Positions 8,712 through 17,770 of a stretch of DNA of 64,000 bases are shown here, one piece after another. Positions within the stretch are counted from its first letter, which is position 1, and each line of letters opens with the position of its first letter. Under the pieces are notes generated by a model that saw nothing but the letters and a program-made list of their open reading frames with translations, had not been told where the DNA came from and ran no database searches. This DNA comes from MWDV01 sp964634255 (GTDB lineage: Bacteria > Verrucomicrobiota > Verrucomicrobiia > Limisphaerales > MWDV01), in contig CAZWJC010000004.1 of the NCBI GenBank assembly GCA_964634255.1, positions 1 to 64,000 of the forward strand, in the 5' to 3' direction. The position numbers and the translations under genes are program-made.

Positions 8712-10013
8712 TCAATTCGCTTTGGGCAAACCCTCCACTTGCGCGTTGTGCAGGAGGAACGCCTCGCCCTTCTCGGGCACGACTTTGACGTTCTTCAGGG
8801 TCACGCCTTTGGCGTTGGCAATCGTCAGTCCTTCCTTCGCTTGGATCGTGACGTTCTCCAGAACCACGCTTTCCACGAGGCTTTCCGGCAAGCCGACGAT
8901 CAATCCCGCATCGCGCGTCGAGGTCGCAGTCAGGTTCTTGATCGTGATGTTGCGGAAGACGGGCGTGGTGTCGGTCATCGGCTGCGCCACGTCGTCCTTC
9001 GGAAACCTGGCGTGCGTGCTCTCCTGATAGTACGGCGCGATGGAGATGGCCGGGTGGACGTTCTTCATCGTGATATCGGTGCAAGTGAAGCCCTCCACCC
9101 GCCCACCGCGCCCGCGCCGCGACTTGATCCGTAGCCCGTTGTCCGTGTCCTCGAAGGTGCAGTTCTTGACGACGACGTTGCGGATGCCGCCGACGGTTTC
9201 GCTGCCGATGGAAACCCCGTGGCCGTGCTTGAACGTGCAATCGGTGATCTCGATGTTCTCGCAGGCGAACTCGCGGCCCTCGACCTTCTTGCCCGACTTG
9301 ATCGCCACGTTGTCGTCGCCCACATCAATGAGGCAGCGGGTGATCTTCACGTTGCGACTGTTGCTCGGATCAATGGCGTCCGTATTGGCCGCGCCTTCGG
9401 GCGCGAGCACCGTGACGCCGTCAATCACCACGCCGTCGCAGTCCGTCGGCACGAAGTGGAACTTGGGCGAGTTGATCAGGCGGATGCCGGTCATGCGGAT
9501 GTTCTTTCCGCGATTCAGCACGACGAGGTTGGGCCGCGGCAGCGTGTAGCCGGATTTCTTCTGCCGCGCCTTCTCGGCTTCCTCCCACCACACCGCTCCG
9601 TTGCCATCGATCGTGCCCTTGCCGGTGAACGCCACCTCCTCCAGGTCCTTGCCCGCAATGAACGGGATGAAATCGCCGCCGCTCGTCGCTTTCAGCCAGT
9701 CGCCGGGGATTTTCATGAAATCAGCGTGGTTCGTGGATGCCAGCAGTGTCGCGCCCTCGTCCAACTGGATCGTAGTCTTGGTGCGCACCGTGAGCGGCTT
9801 GCTGTAGTACGTGCCGGTGGGAAAGCGAACCGTGCCACCGCCGGACTTGGCGCAGTCGTCGAGCGCCTTTTGGATTGCCGCAGTGTCGAACGTCCTGCCG
9901 TCGCCAGTCGCGCCGAGGTCGCGCACGTTGAAGTCCTTTGCCTGGATCACCAGGCCAGCGCTGGCCATGCTCAAAGCCATCGCCATTGTCGTGAAGATCC
10001 GTCTTACGCTCAT
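8712..10013 (-). CDS. Secreted glycoside hydrolase family 28 (polygalacturonase-like)
   Basis: A 433-residue right-handed beta-helix enzyme expected to hydrolyse galacturonan-type or related pectic linkages by inversion. All four GH28 signatures are present in order: NTDAID (210-215, Asp212; family consensus NTDGID), GDD (232-234), GHG (264-266, His265) and RIK (295-297). The N-terminal pectate-lyase-3-like strand VRDLGATGDGRTFDTAAIQKAL is typical. A signal peptide covers residues 1-25 (MSVRRIFTTM... ending QAKDF). The repeated pattern of VxNxxI-type beta-helix coils continues to the C-terminus. Replacement of the glycine by alanine in the first motif occurs in exo-acting relatives, but that alone does not decide the mode. 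The gene reads toward the isomerase-fold gene. Confidence 0.9.
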   Translation of the reverse strand: MSVRRIFTTMAMALSMASAGLVIQAKDFNVRDLGATGDGRTFDTAAIQKALDDCAKSGGGTVRFPTGTYYSKPLTVRTKTTIQLDEGATLLASTNHADFMKIPGDWLKATSGGDFIPFIAGKDLEEVAFTGKGTIDGNGAVWWEEAEKARQKKSGYTLPRPNLVVLNRGKNIRMTGIRLINSPKFHFVPTDCDGVVIDGVTVLAPEGAANTDAIDPSNSRNVKITRCLIDVGDDNVAIKSGKKVEGREFACENIEITDCTFKHGHGVSIGSETVGGIRNVVVKNCTFEDTDNGLRIKSRRGRGGRVEGFTCTDITMKNVHPAISIAPYYQESTHARFPKDDVAQPMTDTTPVFRNITIKNLTATSTRDAGLIVGLPESLVESVVLENVTIQAKEGLTIANAKGVTLKNVKVVPEKGEAFLLHNAQVEGLPKAN

Positions 10014-10415
10014 AGCTCACCAGTGTTTCGGTTTGGTCTGTGATACAAATCGCGTCTTGCCCCGTGTCGCAAGACGTGCGGTTATGCGGCTTGTCGACAA
10101 CATATCTGACGAACCGGAGGCAACAAACCGTCAGCCACTCTCTTTTCGGCAAAACCACCGCCGAATTGTGCACCGCCTCCCCCAGAACGTGCTGCCGGCT
10201 TCCAGCCGGAAGATCCCCCTCAGGGCATCACTTTGATTCCCATCCCGGCGGGCGCCCGTCCGGGGGCGCACTCCGCGAAAATGCCGCTTCGCGCGATTCT
10301 TCTGTCCAGGTCGGTCCAGGCCGTTCCTGGAAGTATGATCTGCCGGCTGGAAGCCGGTAGCACGGCGGGTCGGCTTTCCGTTTGCTTTCGGCGGCGCCAT
10401 TCGCATCCTGCCGCC
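10014..10415. other. Divergent intergenic region between two glycosidase genes
   Basis: These 402 bases separate the GH28 gene (minus) from the six-hairpin glycosidase gene (plus) and must carry both promoters. Its one clear structure is the inverted repeat pair 10189-10215 / 10337-10363. A short frame open from 10233 into the downstream gene is not considered coding, because the Tat signal begins only at 10416. Confidence 0.5.
10189..10363. repeat. Inverted pair of 27-base hairpin repeats (family F)
   Basis: Positions 10189-10215 (GTGCTGCCGGCTTCCAGCCG...) and 10337-10363 are nearly perfect reverse complements, differing at about two to three bases. Each arm is itself self-complementary around CCGGCTTCCAGCCGG. 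Spacing is about 120 bases. This looks like a REP-type pair rather than a terminator, since no T-run follows and it sits between divergent genes. Confidence 0.7.
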
Positions 10416-12566
10416 ATGACCACGCTGAACCGACGCCGTTTCCTGAAGCTCGCCAGCAGCGCCGGGATCGCCCTGGCGGCACCGCCGCTAACTGCCGGTG
10501 AATCGAACGCGTCCCGCCGGATTCACCGCTACGCTGTCATCCGTCGGCACAATCCGTTTTTCACACGGTTCGATCCTTTCGCGGCCCTGTCCGTCGGCAA
10601 CGGCGAATTCGCCTTCACCGCGGACATCACCGGCCTGCAGACCTTCACCGCCGAATGCGACAAGGACTTTCCGCTCAGCACCGCATCGCACTGGGGCTGG
10701 CACAGCACGCCGTTACCGGGAGGACTGCCTGAAGGAGGACTTCGTTACAAGGACTACGACACCCACGGTCGTCCCGTCGGTTATGCCACCGATGACACAG
10801 GCCAGGAGAAGCTCTTCAACTGGCTGCGCGAGAATCCGCATCGGCTGCACCTGGGCCGTATTGGCTTCGAACTGCGCAAGAGCGACGGCACGCCCGCGAC
10901 ACCGGCGGACCTGAGGAACGTGCGCCAAACGCTCGACCTCTGGAGCGGGATTCTCGACAGCCAGTTTGAGTTTGCCGGTCAACCGGTGCGGGTGCAGACG
11001 TGCTGTCATCCAGACCTGGATGCTGTTGCGGTGCGCGTCGAGTCGCCGCTCCTGGCCAACGGGCGATTGCCGGTGCTACTCGCGTTTCCCTATGGCTCGC
11101 CGGCGGTGAACATGGCGGACTGGGCGCAACCGGACAAGCATGTGACGCGTTGCGAAAGATCGTCTGCTCGACGCGCCGACTTTGTCCGCACGTTGGATGA
11201 CACGCGCTACCACGTCAGCCTGGCATGGTCCAAAAACGCCGAGTTACGGGAGCGCGGGCCGAACGCGTTCGCGTTGCAGGCAGCCAAGGGCGACCGTCTG
11301 GAGTTCGTCTGCACGTTTTCGATGAAACCAATCTCCGGCTCGCTCCCAACGGTCGCCCAAGCCGCGTCCGCCAGCGCGAAGCGCTGGGAGCGATTCTGGG
11401 CCACCGGCGGCGCAGTGGACCTTGGGGGCAGCACCGATCCGCGAGCCGAGGAATTGGAGCGGCGAATTGTTCTCTCGCTCTACCAAACCGCGATTCATTG
11501 CGCGGGCTCGCTGCCGTCGGCGGAGACGGGACTCCTGTTCAACAGTTGGTACGGCAAGTTTCATTTGGAGATGCACTGGTGGCACAGCGTCCATTTTACC
11601 GCGTGGGGGCGCTTTCCGCTGTTCGAGAAATCGTTGGCGTATTACCCGCGGATTCTGCCGGTGGCGCGGGAGACCGCCCAGCGCCAGGGCTACCGGGGTG
11701 CGCGCTGGCCGAAGATGGTCGGGCCGGGTGGCCACGATGCACCCTCCAAGGTTGGCCCGCTCCTCATCTGGCAGCAGCCGCACCCGATCTACTACGCCGA
11801 GCTTTGCCACCGCGAACGGCCCACGGGCAAAACCCTCGAACACTGGCGCGAGGTGGTGTTCGAGACGGCTGAGTTCATGGCCTCCTACGCGGTGCTCGAT
11901 TCGGCGCGCGATCAGTTCGTCCTCGGCCCGCCGATGAAGACGGTTTCCGAGAACAACGACACGCTCACCACGCGCAATCCGACTTTCGAGTTGGCCTATT
12001 GGCGCTTTGGCCTGCGAGTTGCCCAAGCCTGGCGCGAGCGGTTAGGTCTCCCCCGAGACCCTCGCTGGGACATGGTTCTGCAAAAGCTCGCCCCGCTGCC
12101 GACGCAGGACGGCTGCTACCTGATGCAGGAACGACTCACCGACACCTTCACCAAATGGAATTGGGAACATCCGGCTCTGATGGGCGCGTTCGGGATGCAA
12201 CCCGGCGACGGAGTGGATGCCGCCACGATGCGCCGCACCGTCCGCCGCGTGATGGAAACCTGGCAGTGGGAACGGACGTGGGGCTGGGATTTCCCGATGA
12301 CCGCAATGTGTGCCGCGCGCTCGGGCGAACCGGAGCTTGCCGTGGACGCGCTGCTGATCCAGGCGGCGAAGAACCGCTATCATCCCAACGGCCACAATTA
12401 TCAGCGCCCGGGGCTCACGGCCTATCTGCCCGGCAACGGGGGCTTGCTCGCCACCGTTGCGATGATGGCGGCAGGTTGGACGAATGGTCCGACGACGGAC
12501 GCGCCTGGCTTTCCGAAGAATGGCAAGTGGTTGGTAAAGCACGAGGGCTTGAAGCCATGGCTTTGA
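10416..12566 (+). CDS. Tat-exported six-hairpin (alpha/alpha)6 glycosidase-like protein
   Basis: A 716-residue protein starting MTTLNRRRFLKLASSAG, a clear twin-arginine signal, which is why the ATG at 10416 was chosen over upstream in-frame codons. The mature part has an N-terminal beta-sandwich region (GNGEFAFTADITGLQTF near residue 50) and a C-terminal catalytic region rich in paired helices and W/H motifs: EMHWWHSVHFTAWG, WKWNWEHPALMGAFG-like and WERTWGWDFPMTAMCAA. This is the pattern of six-hairpin glycosidases (GH65/GH95/GH15-type folds). The exact GH family is uncertain, and relatives are often labelled only as six-hairpin glycosidase superfamily. A general acid may be among the glutamates of YAELCHRERPTGKTLEHW or NNDTLTTRNPTFELAYW, but I cannot assign it. 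It is divergent from the GH28 gene. Confidence 0.72.
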   Translation: MTTLNRRRFLKLASSAGIALAAPPLTAGESNASRRIHRYAVIRRHNPFFTRFDPFAALSVGNGEFAFTADITGLQTFTAECDKDFPLSTASHWGWHSTPLPGGLPEGGLRYKDYDTHGRPVGYATDDTGQEKLFNWLRENPHRLHLGRIGFELRKSDGTPATPADLRNVRQTLDLWSGILDSQFEFAGQPVRVQTCCHPDLDAVAVRVESPLLANGRLPVLLAFPYGSPAVNMADWAQPDKHVTRCERSSARRADFVRTLDDTRYHVSLAWSKNAELRERGPNAFALQAAKGDRLEFVCTFSMKPISGSLPTVAQAASASAKRWERFWATGGAVDLGGSTDPRAEELERRIVLSLYQTAIHCAGSLPSAETGLLFNSWYGKFHLEMHWWHSVHFTAWGRFPLFEKSLAYYPRILPVARETAQRQGYRGARWPKMVGPGGHDAPSKVGPLLIWQQPHPIYYAELCHRERPTGKTLEHWREVVFETAEFMASYAVLDSARDQFVLGPPMKTVSENNDTLTTRNPTFELAYWRFGLRVAQAWRERLGLPRDPRWDMVLQKLAPLPTQDGCYLMQERLTDTFTKWNWEHPALMGAFGMQPGDGVDAATMRRTVRRVMETWQWERTWGWDFPMTAMCAARSGEPELAVDALLIQAAKNRYHPNGHNYQRPGLTAYLPGNGGLLATVAMMAAGWTNGPTTDAPGFPKNGKWLVKHEGLKPWL

Positions 12567-12829
12567 CCGGCCTACCGGTTGAGGGTTTGCCGCGGCGTTG
12601 AATTGGCCGCGCCGAACAAGGGGCGACAGACCGGTGAGGATTCGCGCGGTTCGTCGCACGCGATGCGGGAGAAAGCGGTTTGGGAAACGCCCTTGACCCT
12701 GCGACCAACGGCCCGGATATTCCTCGCGGCCATGTTGAGTCCTCGACGTCATGCCTGGAACTTCCCCAACGGAATGCAGGCCTGCGCTGGAACCGCACCT
12801 TCGAGACCTACAGCGCCGGAGATCAAGTC

Positions 12830-15800
12830 ATGGGAAATCGTATCGCGTTTGTGAACTGGTCGCGCGTCCTGCTGGCCGCGGCGCTCGCCACTCTGAGTCT
12901 GGGTGACCTGGGACGGTCTGCCCGGGCCGCCGAGTACCGCGCGTTCTGGGTGGATGGCTGGGGTGCCGGCTTCCTGAACCAAAGCCAGGTGGATACGTTG
13001 CTTGGCGTTCCCGGCACCACGAGCAAGGGCACATTGCGCGACGCCAACTGCAACGCCGTCTTCGTGCAGGTCCGCCGGCGTTTCGATGTCTGCTACCCCT
13101 CCGGCGTAGGCGAGCCTTACATGTCCGGCTTGTCGCCCGCCAACTTCAGCGCGCTCGCCGCCATGATCAAGGCGGCCCACGACACCACCGGCGGTAAGAA
13201 ACGGATCGAGGTTCACTGCTGGTCGGTGGCTTTCAAGACCAGCAAAGGCGCGGTCTATTCTCAGCACAGCGACACTGGCAACCCGGACAACTACTGGCCG
13301 ACGCGCATCGGTTCGACCACCGGCGCGGAGAATGCCGATGGCGCGTTCGATCCCGGACACCCGAAAGCGTTGCAGTATCTGGTCAACGCGCACCTGGACC
13401 TGGTGAACTTTCAGACCACCGCCGGCCCCGGTGGCACGGATGGTGGCATTGACGGCATCCACTACGACTACATTCGCTTCGAGGCCAACGACGAGGGGTT
13501 TAACCCCACGAGTGTGGCGCGCTACAAAGAACGCTACGGCCTGACCACGGAGCCGTCGGCCTCGAACGAGCAGTTCAAACAATGGCGCCGCGACCAGGTC
13601 ACCGCCTTCGCCCGCCAGATGTATGCGCGGATTCAAAAAATGAAACCCTGGATCAAACAGTCCGGGGCGTTCATCACGTGGAACCCGTCGCCCACCACCT
13701 CCACGCGGGCCGGCTTTCAGGCCACGCGGCCGTACTACGACGCGTATTCGGATTGGGACGCCTGGATTCAGGAAGGGATCGTGGACATGGCTGTGCCGAT
13801 GACTTACTACAATTGGGCCAGCCTGCCGAGCGACTACACGCGCTGGATGAATTTCCAGAAGGACCGGAAAGGCAAACGGCACATGATCATTGGGCCGGGC
13901 ACGTATCTGAACACGCTGGACAACGCCATTCTCGAAGTGCAGATGACGCGCGACGCATCGCCTGCTGGCAATCGCGCGCACGGATTCAGTGGCTATTCTT
14001 ACCGCGTGCCGTACGCCAGCGGCACCTGGGCCGGTTTCAGTCCGTCGCTGCTGGCTCAAATCACGCCCACGTGGGATGACGTGCCGGCCATGCCGTGGAA
14101 GACAGCTCCCACCAACGGCCACTTGATGGGCGTCGTCACGTTCACCGGCACGGGTGCCTGGGCGGATCACGCCCGCGTCAACCTCAGCGGACCAGTGAGC
14201 CGCAGCCAGTATGTGGACGGGACTGGTTTCTACGCTTTCATCGACTTGCCGCCTGGCAGTTACACCGTGGCGGCCAGCAAGTCGGGCTACGCCAACGCCC
14301 AAGCCGCAATCAACATTGCGGTGGGCGTTGTCACTGGAAACATGCACGAACAGAATCTGGTGCTAACAACCAATGCACCTCCGGCGATCAATACTTCCCC
14401 ACAGGATCAGACCGCCATTGCTGGCGCGGCGGTGACCTTTGCGGTGTCTGCCAGCGGATCGTTGCCGCTGGCTTACCAATGGCGGTTCAACGGGACGAAT
14501 CTCGCCCAAGCGACCGCGTCGGAACTCGCGCTGACCGGCGTGCAACTCGAGCAGGCGGGCGGCTACAGCGTGGTCATCACAAATGCCTTCGGCGCGGTTA
14601 CCAGTCGGACGGCTCTGCTCACGGTCAACCCGGCGTTTCTGGCAGGCGGACTGCAGAGGCTCTGGAGTCTTGCCCCCGGGTCGCGGACGTATCTTACGAC
14701 CAACTCGCTGCCCAACGAGCGCGGCCTGGCCTGCAATCCCGTTAACCAACACTTGCTGGTGGTTAACCGCACCACGCCGTCGGTCCATGTGCTTGAAGCG
14801 GCCACCGGCGCGGATCTGTGGACGCTGAACACGAGCGGCGTTTCCGGCGGCACGTATCCGCTATTGTTGGTGGGGGTGGCTGACGACGGCGCCGTGTACG
14901 CCGCCAATCTCACGACCGCCGGGAGCACCACGGCATTTAAGCTGTACCGATGGGGCAGCGATGCCTCCAGCACTGTGCCTTCCGTCGCGTACTCTGGCGA
15001 TCCGGGAGCGGGTAATGGTCAGCGTTGGGGGGACACGCTGGACGTGCGCGGCGCAGGCACGAACACGCAAGTCGTCCTCGCGTCGCGCAGCGGGAACGTC
15101 GTTGCGCTCCTCACGACCGCGGACGGCACCAACTTTGCGGCCAGGCTGATCACGGTGGCGGACGCGCCGAACGGCGCCTTTGGTTTGGGGCTCGCCTTCG
15201 GCCTGGGCAACACCTTCTGGGGCAAAGCGACCTCGCAGAACCTGCGTCAGGTGGCCTTTGATCTCGCGGCCAACACCGGCACCACGGTTCGCAACCATGC
15301 GAGTCCCGCGTTTCCCAGCACGGTGGCACCAATCGGTGTCAGCACCACGCTCAATCTGCTGGGCGGCATCAACGTCGGCACCACCGGCAACGACTTCCGT
15401 CTCTACGACCTCACCCTCACCAACGGCACGCCGGTGTTTTTGGCAGCGACCAATTTTGCGTCCGACAACAGTAACACCGGCAGCGGCACGGGCGCAGTGG
15501 ACTTCAACGGCGACCATGTCTATGCGCTGGGCGCGAACAACGGCCTGATCGCCCTGCGGATTCTGTCGGCGACCGTTCCGCCCGGCATTTCGATGCAGCC
15601 GCAGGATTTAACCGTGGTGGCGGGACAGGCTGCCTCGTTCTCCGTTACCGCCAGTGGAGGTGAACCGCTTTACTACCAATGGCGATTGGGCGGCGAACCG
15701 CTGGCCGGTGCCACGCAGCGCACGCTGACGCGCACGGCCGTCGTGCCGGATCACGCGGGTTTCTACTCGGTGGTGATCAGCAACAGTGCGGGCAGCGTGG

Positions 15801-16567
15801 TCAGCTCGAATGCCCAACTCACGGTGCATGTGCCACCGGGCATCACCACCCAACCGCAGCACCAAACGGTGAATGCCGGCCAGGATGCGACGTTCTCTGT
15901 GACGGCGACCGGTACCGCGCCGATGTTCTATCAGTGGCAGTTTGGCGGCCTGCCCATCGCCGGCGCCACGGGCAGCCAGTTTACCCGAACCAATGTCCAG
16001 CCCGCGGACGCCGGCCACTACTCCGTCGAAATCCTGAACGGCGCCGGCCAGGTTACGAGCAGCAACGCCACGTTGATCGTGCAGGTGCCGCCCACGATTG
16101 AGCTGCCGCCGCAAAGCCAGTCGGTGAAGTGGAGCAGCAACGCGACCTTCTCCGTGACCGCCATCGGCACGCCGCCGCTGGCCTTTCAGTGGCGGTTTGG
16201 AGGCGAGGACATTGCCGGCGCGACGCAGAGCAGTTACACGCGCGAGAACGCGCAGGCGGCCGATGCGGGCGATTATGCCGTGTGGGTCACGAACATCGCC
16301 GGAGCGCAGCTTAGTGCGGTCGCAACTTTGACGGTGATCCCGCCGCAGACGCCGCGATTTGACATCATCGCGCGGCAACTGGACGGGCGCATTCACTTGC
16401 AGTGGACGGGCGAGCCCGGCTGGGCTTACACGCTGGAAGCCGCGACCAACGCGACTTTCGCCGACCGCGCGTTGCTCGGCCCCGTCAGCGGGTCAAACGG
16501 GTTGTTCGACTATGTGGACGCGGACGCCACAAACATGCCTCTCCGGTTCTATCGGACCGCGCCGTAG
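12830..16567 (+). CDS. Large secreted GHL10-type hydrolase with Ig-like repeats and propeller
   Basis: A 1245-residue exported protein. The ATG at 12830 follows GGAG with 8-base spacing and opens a signal peptide ending near SARAAEYRAFWVD. Order of parts: a GHL10/DUF187 TIM barrel (about 35-420; EYRAFWVDGWG, GGIDGIHYDYIRFE, DMAVPMTYYNW); a carboxypeptidase-regulatory-like beta domain (about 430-505; GSYTVAASKSGYA); one Ig-like domain (about 515-600); a DUF4623-like propeller segment (about 605-910) with LACNPVNQHLLVVNR; three more Ig-like domains (about 915-1170), each with YQWRxGG...AGxYSVxI; and a short C-terminal module ending LRFYRTAP. The barrel resembles enzymes acting on peptidoglycan- or glycan-like substrates; the Ig/propeller array probably mediates binding or display. 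Substrate unknown. Confidence 0.8.
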   Translation: MGNRIAFVNWSRVLLAAALATLSLGDLGRSARAAEYRAFWVDGWGAGFLNQSQVDTLLGVPGTTSKGTLRDANCNAVFVQVRRRFDVCYPSGVGEPYMSGLSPANFSALAAMIKAAHDTTGGKKRIEVHCWSVAFKTSKGAVYSQHSDTGNPDNYWPTRIGSTTGAENADGAFDPGHPKALQYLVNAHLDLVNFQTTAGPGGTDGGIDGIHYDYIRFEANDEGFNPTSVARYKERYGLTTEPSASNEQFKQWRRDQVTAFARQMYARIQKMKPWIKQSGAFITWNPSPTTSTRAGFQATRPYYDAYSDWDAWIQEGIVDMAVPMTYYNWASLPSDYTRWMNFQKDRKGKRHMIIGPGTYLNTLDNAILEVQMTRDASPAGNRAHGFSGYSYRVPYASGTWAGFSPSLLAQITPTWDDVPAMPWKTAPTNGHLMGVVTFTGTGAWADHARVNLSGPVSRSQYVDGTGFYAFIDLPPGSYTVAASKSGYANAQAAINIAVGVVTGNMHEQNLVLTTNAPPAINTSPQDQTAIAGAAVTFAVSASGSLPLAYQWRFNGTNLAQATASELALTGVQLEQAGGYSVVITNAFGAVTSRTALLTVNPAFLAGGLQRLWSLAPGSRTYLTTNSLPNERGLACNPVNQHLLVVNRTTPSVHVLEAATGADLWTLNTSGVSGGTYPLLLVGVADDGAVYAANLTTAGSTTAFKLYRWGSDASSTVPSVAYSGDPGAGNGQRWGDTLDVRGAGTNTQVVLASRSGNVVALLTTADGTNFAARLITVADAPNGAFGLGLAFGLGNTFWGKATSQNLRQVAFDLAANTGTTVRNHASPAFPSTVAPIGVSTTLNLLGGINVGTTGNDFRLYDLTLTNGTPVFLAATNFASDNSNTGSGTGAVDFNGDHVYALGANNGLIALRILSATVPPGISMQPQDLTVVAGQAASFSVTASGGEPLYYQWRLGGEPLAGATQRTLTRTAVVPDHAGFYSVVISNSAGSVVSSNAQLTVHVPPGITTQPQHQTVNAGQDATFSVTATGTAPMFYQWQFGGLPIAGATGSQFTRTNVQPADAGHYSVEILNGAGQVTSSNATLIVQVPPTIELPPQSQSVKWSSNATFSVTAIGTPPLAFQWRFGGEDIAGATQSSYTRENAQAADAGDYAVWVTNIAGAQLSAVATLTVIPPQTPRFDIIARQLDGRIHLQWTGEPGWAYTLEAATNATFADRALLGPVSGSNGLFDYVDADATNMPLRFYRTAP

Positions 16568-16601
16568 GCCCAAGGCCCGGCGACATCGAGCCAGAACCAG
16601 G

Positions 16602-17558
16602 TTAAGCCCGCGGATGGAACTTTCGGTGGATGTCGCGCAGTCGATGGCCGGCGACATGCGTATAGACCTCCGTGGTGCTGATGCTGGCGTGGCCGAGTAG
16701 TTCCTGAATCACCCGCAAGTCCGCGCCGTGTTCGAGCAGGTGCGTGGCAAAACTGTGCCGCAGCATGTGGGGTGTGACGTTTCGCTCGATACCCGAACGG
16801 CGCACCCGCCGCTTGATCCGGGCCCAGAGCGTGGAAGCCGCGAACGGGCCGCCCTTCTTCGTGAGGAACACTGCGGCCGTGGCGAGTGGCGAAACCAGCT
16901 TGGGTCGCCCGCTTTCCAGGTACCGTGTCAGGGCAGCCACCGCCTGACTGCCCACGGGCACCACGCGTTCCTTGTTGCCCTTGCCGATGACGGTGACGAA
17001 TCCCGCGTCGAGGTGCAATTGTTCCAGCCTAAGCCCACGCAGCTCGCCGAGCCGCAAGCCGGACGCGTAGGCCAGCTCCAGCACCGCCTGATCGCAAAGC
17101 GACGGCGGCGATTCCGGTTGTTCGGGTTCGAGCAGCTTGTCGATTTCCAGGTTCGTCAGGGCCTTGGGCAGGCGCTTCCAGCGGCGCGGCAGCGAGAGGT
17201 TTTCCGCCACATTCACGGAGAGGAGCTTCTCGTTCACGGCAAACCGGTAGAACGCTCGCAGCGCAGCGATCTCGAGATAAACGCTTTCGCTGCTCAGCCG
17301 GCGGGTGGATTCCTCGGGTTCGTCTGCGAGCGGGCGCTCCCGCTCGTGCTGCAGAAAGGCCATGAGGTGCTGCAGTTCGACCTGCGGCCACGCCGTGAGC
17401 TTCTGCCCGGCAGCCCAAGCCGTGAACTTGCCGAGCAACGCGGCATAGGTGCGCTGTGTGTGCTCCGCCTGCCCGCGCTCGTGCCGGAGGTAAACGAGAA
17501 AGTCTTCAACCAGTTGCTGCACGTCCCGAGAGAGTAGCGTGGCGTCGGGAAAACGCAC
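16602..17558 (-). CDS. Tyrosine recombinase, XerC/XerD type
   Basis: An integrase of about 318 residues that cuts and rejoins DNA through a 3'-phosphotyrosine; chromosome dimer resolution is the usual role. An N-terminal SAM-like core-binding domain (VEDFLVYLRHERGQAEHTQRTY) precedes a catalytic domain with all required residues: Arg in ASGLRLGELRG, Lys in IGKGNKERVV, HMLRHSFATH (His-xx-Arg), and GHASISTTEVYTH (His and the nucleophile Tyr). The C-terminus ends IHRKFHPRA, as in XerD/XerC. The start is uncertain: there is no ATG near the expected N-terminus, so a GTG at 17558 is proposed and a GTG at 17522 is an alternative. The frame stays open to 17894, but that portion would overlap the divergent peptidase gene and has low-quality composition. 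XerC versus XerD cannot be decided here. Confidence 0.88.
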   Translation of the reverse strand: MRFPDATLLSRDVQQLVEDFLVYLRHERGQAEHTQRTYAALLGKFTAWAAGQKLTAWPQVELQHLMAFLQHERERPLADEPEESTRRLSSESVYLEIAALRAFYRFAVNEKLLSVNVAENLSLPRRWKRLPKALTNLEIDKLLEPEQPESPPSLCDQAVLELAYASGLRLGELRGLRLEQLHLDAGFVTVIGKGNKERVVPVGSQAVAALTRYLESGRPKLVSPLATAAVFLTKKGGPFAASTLWARIKRRVRRSGIERNVTPHMLRHSFATHLLEHGADLRVIQELLGHASISTTEVYTHVAGHRLRDIHRKFHPRA

Positions 17559-17770
17559 GCCTGCTCTGACCAGACTGGAGTGGCCGAATCCTTGGCGACC
17601 GGAGCGCGAGTGTTCCCACGTTCGCAGCGTGCTCTCATGCGGCTGGCGCCGAGTGTTCTTGCTGGGCTTTGTGACCTCACCTGCGCGACTGCGCGGGGCG
17701 GCTCCAGTCCGTGGGCATTGCCAACTGATTGCATTGTTGCGGGAGGCCGTGTCTCCGTCCAAGATGCGGC

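Noticed and set aside
17520..17620. A tRNA-like phrase (AGTGGCCGAAT and a GGCGT...ACGCC stem) upstream of the recombinase gene
   Set aside because: The loop between the GGCGT and ACGCC arms is 11 bases without a TTC motif, and no anticodon stem or acceptor pairing can be drawn, so it is not a tRNA or an attachment site.
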